Positions 63,393 to 64,000 of a stretch of DNA of 64,000 nt are shown piece by piece (position 1 is the first letter of the stretch; each line of letters begins with the position of its first letter). The notes beneath the pieces were generated by a model. It was not told the DNA's origin. It saw nothing but the letters and a program-made list of their open reading frames with translations, and ran no database searches. The stretch is from Bordetella petrii. GTDB taxonomy: Bacteria; Pseudomonadota; Gammaproteobacteria; Burkholderiales; Burkholderiaceae_B. The stretch covers positions 1-64,000 of the forward strand of contig WMBV01000024.1 of the NCBI GenBank assembly GCA_017745595.1, given 5' to 3'. A program made the translations under genes and the position numbers.

Positions 63393-63475
63393 CTCCCGCA
63401 GGGTGTCAGACACCGATGTATGCCACGCCGTTTCAATCCCACGGTGTCTGACACCCTGCGGGAGTCAGACACCTG
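63382..63475. repeat. Dispersed paired hairpin repeat
   Basis: Arm A is at 63382-63415, a 26-nt linker beginning ATGTATGCCACGCCGTTTC follows, and the inverted arm is at 63442-63475. Both stems are intact and standard. It lies between the convergent VOC and DedA genes, overlapping the VOC stop codon. Confidence 0.93.
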
Positions 63476-63513
63476 CTTTGCCTATACGCCTGCTTCCGAA
63501 AGCCCGCGGCTCG

Positions 63514-64000
63514 TCACGGCCGCGAGGCGCCGCGGCCGCCGCGGCCGCCGCGGCCGCGCACCAGCTTCACCAGGCCCGCCACCAGCAGGGGCACGATGGC
63601 GGCGGCCAGGCCCAGCAGCACGATGGTGTTCAGGTGTTCTTTCACCAGCGGGATATTGCCGAAGAAATAACCGGCGGTGATCAGGCCGGCCACCCACAGC
63701 ACCGCCCCGCTGACGTTGAACAGCTGGAAGCGCAGCAGGTTCATTTCGGCCACGCCGGCCACGAAGGGCGCGAAGGTGCGGAAAATGGGCAGGAAGCGCG
63801 ACATGACGATGGTCTTGCCGCCGTGCTTCTCGTAGAACAGGTGCGTGCGCAACAGCGCCGCGCGGTCCAGGAAGCGCACGTTCATGGTGAACACGCGCGG
63901 CCCGATATAGCGGCCGATGGCATAGTTGACGGTATTGCCCGTTACCGCCGCCACGATCAACAGCACGCCCAGCAGCACCGGGTCCAGGCTGCCCGTGGCG
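63514..64000 (-). CDS. DedA-family membrane protein, C-terminal part
   Basis: The visible 162 residues cover the family's core: TGNTVNYAIGRYIGPRVF, then LFYEKHGGKTIVMSRFLPIFRTFAPFVAG with the conserved Arg residues, then FQLFNVSGAVLWVAGLITAGYFFG. DedA proteins are inner-membrane transporters linked to undecaprenyl-phosphate or lipid flipping and to membrane-potential upkeep. The N-terminus lies outside the window. The C-terminal tail RGRGGRGGRGASRP is encoded by a short GCCGCG tandem repeat (about 63531-63556) and is basic and unusual for the family. Confidence 0.9.
   Translation of the reverse strand, partial: ATGSLDPVLLGVLLIVAAVTGNTVNYAIGRYIGPRVFTMNVRFLDRAALLRTHLFYEKHGGKTIVMSRFLPIFRTFAPFVAGVAEMNLLRFQLFNVSGAVLWVAGLITAGYFFGNIPLVKEHLNTIVLLGLAAAIVPLLVAGLVKLVRGRGGRGGRGASRP
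63531..63556. repeat. GCGGCC simple repeat in the DedA tail
   Basis: The stretch is nearly four copies of a 9-bp GC-only unit (GCCGCGGCC-like). It encodes the Arg-Gly repeats of the DedA C-terminus. Such tracts can vary in length by slippage. Confidence 0.7.

Overview
The window is about 64 kb of high-GC betaproteobacterial chromosome. Gene content and style point to the Alcaligenaceae, most likely a Bordetella close to the environmental B. petrii type. The grounds are three periplasmic receptors of the Bug (tripartite tricarboxylate) family without transporter partners, LysR/GntR/IclR-controlled acid-catabolism operons, a double-length UvrA paralogue and a respiratory nitrate reductase operon. 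The species is inferred, not proven. No rRNA, tRNA or CRISPR array was seen.

Layout. 1-127 is the end of an IS3-like element. 212-8542 holds ettA, a DMT permease, an acidic hypothetical protein, a family 2 glycosyltransferase, a LysR regulator, a 42-residue basic protein with its own terminator, and an iclR-eda-kdgK operon for 2-keto-3-deoxygluconate. 8714-14473 is a tandem UvrA of 1919 residues behind a near-consensus LexA box. 14663-16489 is a pabB-pabC pair. 16630-20949 has an SDR/Bug pair divergent from an acyl-CoA ligase/GntR pair. 20950-27304 has tcdA, an MFS permease, chaC, pdxH, a flavin reductase, an L-2-hydroxyglutarate-oxidase-like gene and purU. 27347-35597 is narGHJI followed by a PpiC-type foldase and two small genes. 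36174-48793 is a tightly packed 12-gene catabolic operon on the minus strand. 49017-53973 is a LysR-controlled acyl-CoA dehydrogenase/Bug/CoA-transferase set. 54171-64000 holds ggt, a LysR gene, a Bug receptor, an AEC permease, fumC, tsaE-amiC, a VOC protein and the end of a DedA gene.

The 12-gene operon is the strongest candidate for an undescribed pathway. It combines a TRAP carrier with two different receptors, an amidase, a CaiB CoA-transferase, an acyl-CoA dehydrogenase, a MaoC hydratase, a CitE-type lyase and an MmgE/PrpD protein. Together these would import, CoA-activate, oxidise, hydrate and cleave a small branched dicarboxylate or its amide.

A family of paired inverted hairpins (two arms of about 34 nt around a 25-27 nt linker) occurs at about a dozen transcription-unit boundaries. 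It looks like a REPIN-type mobile repeat. Its stems show compensatory changes, and two genes take their stop codon from it.
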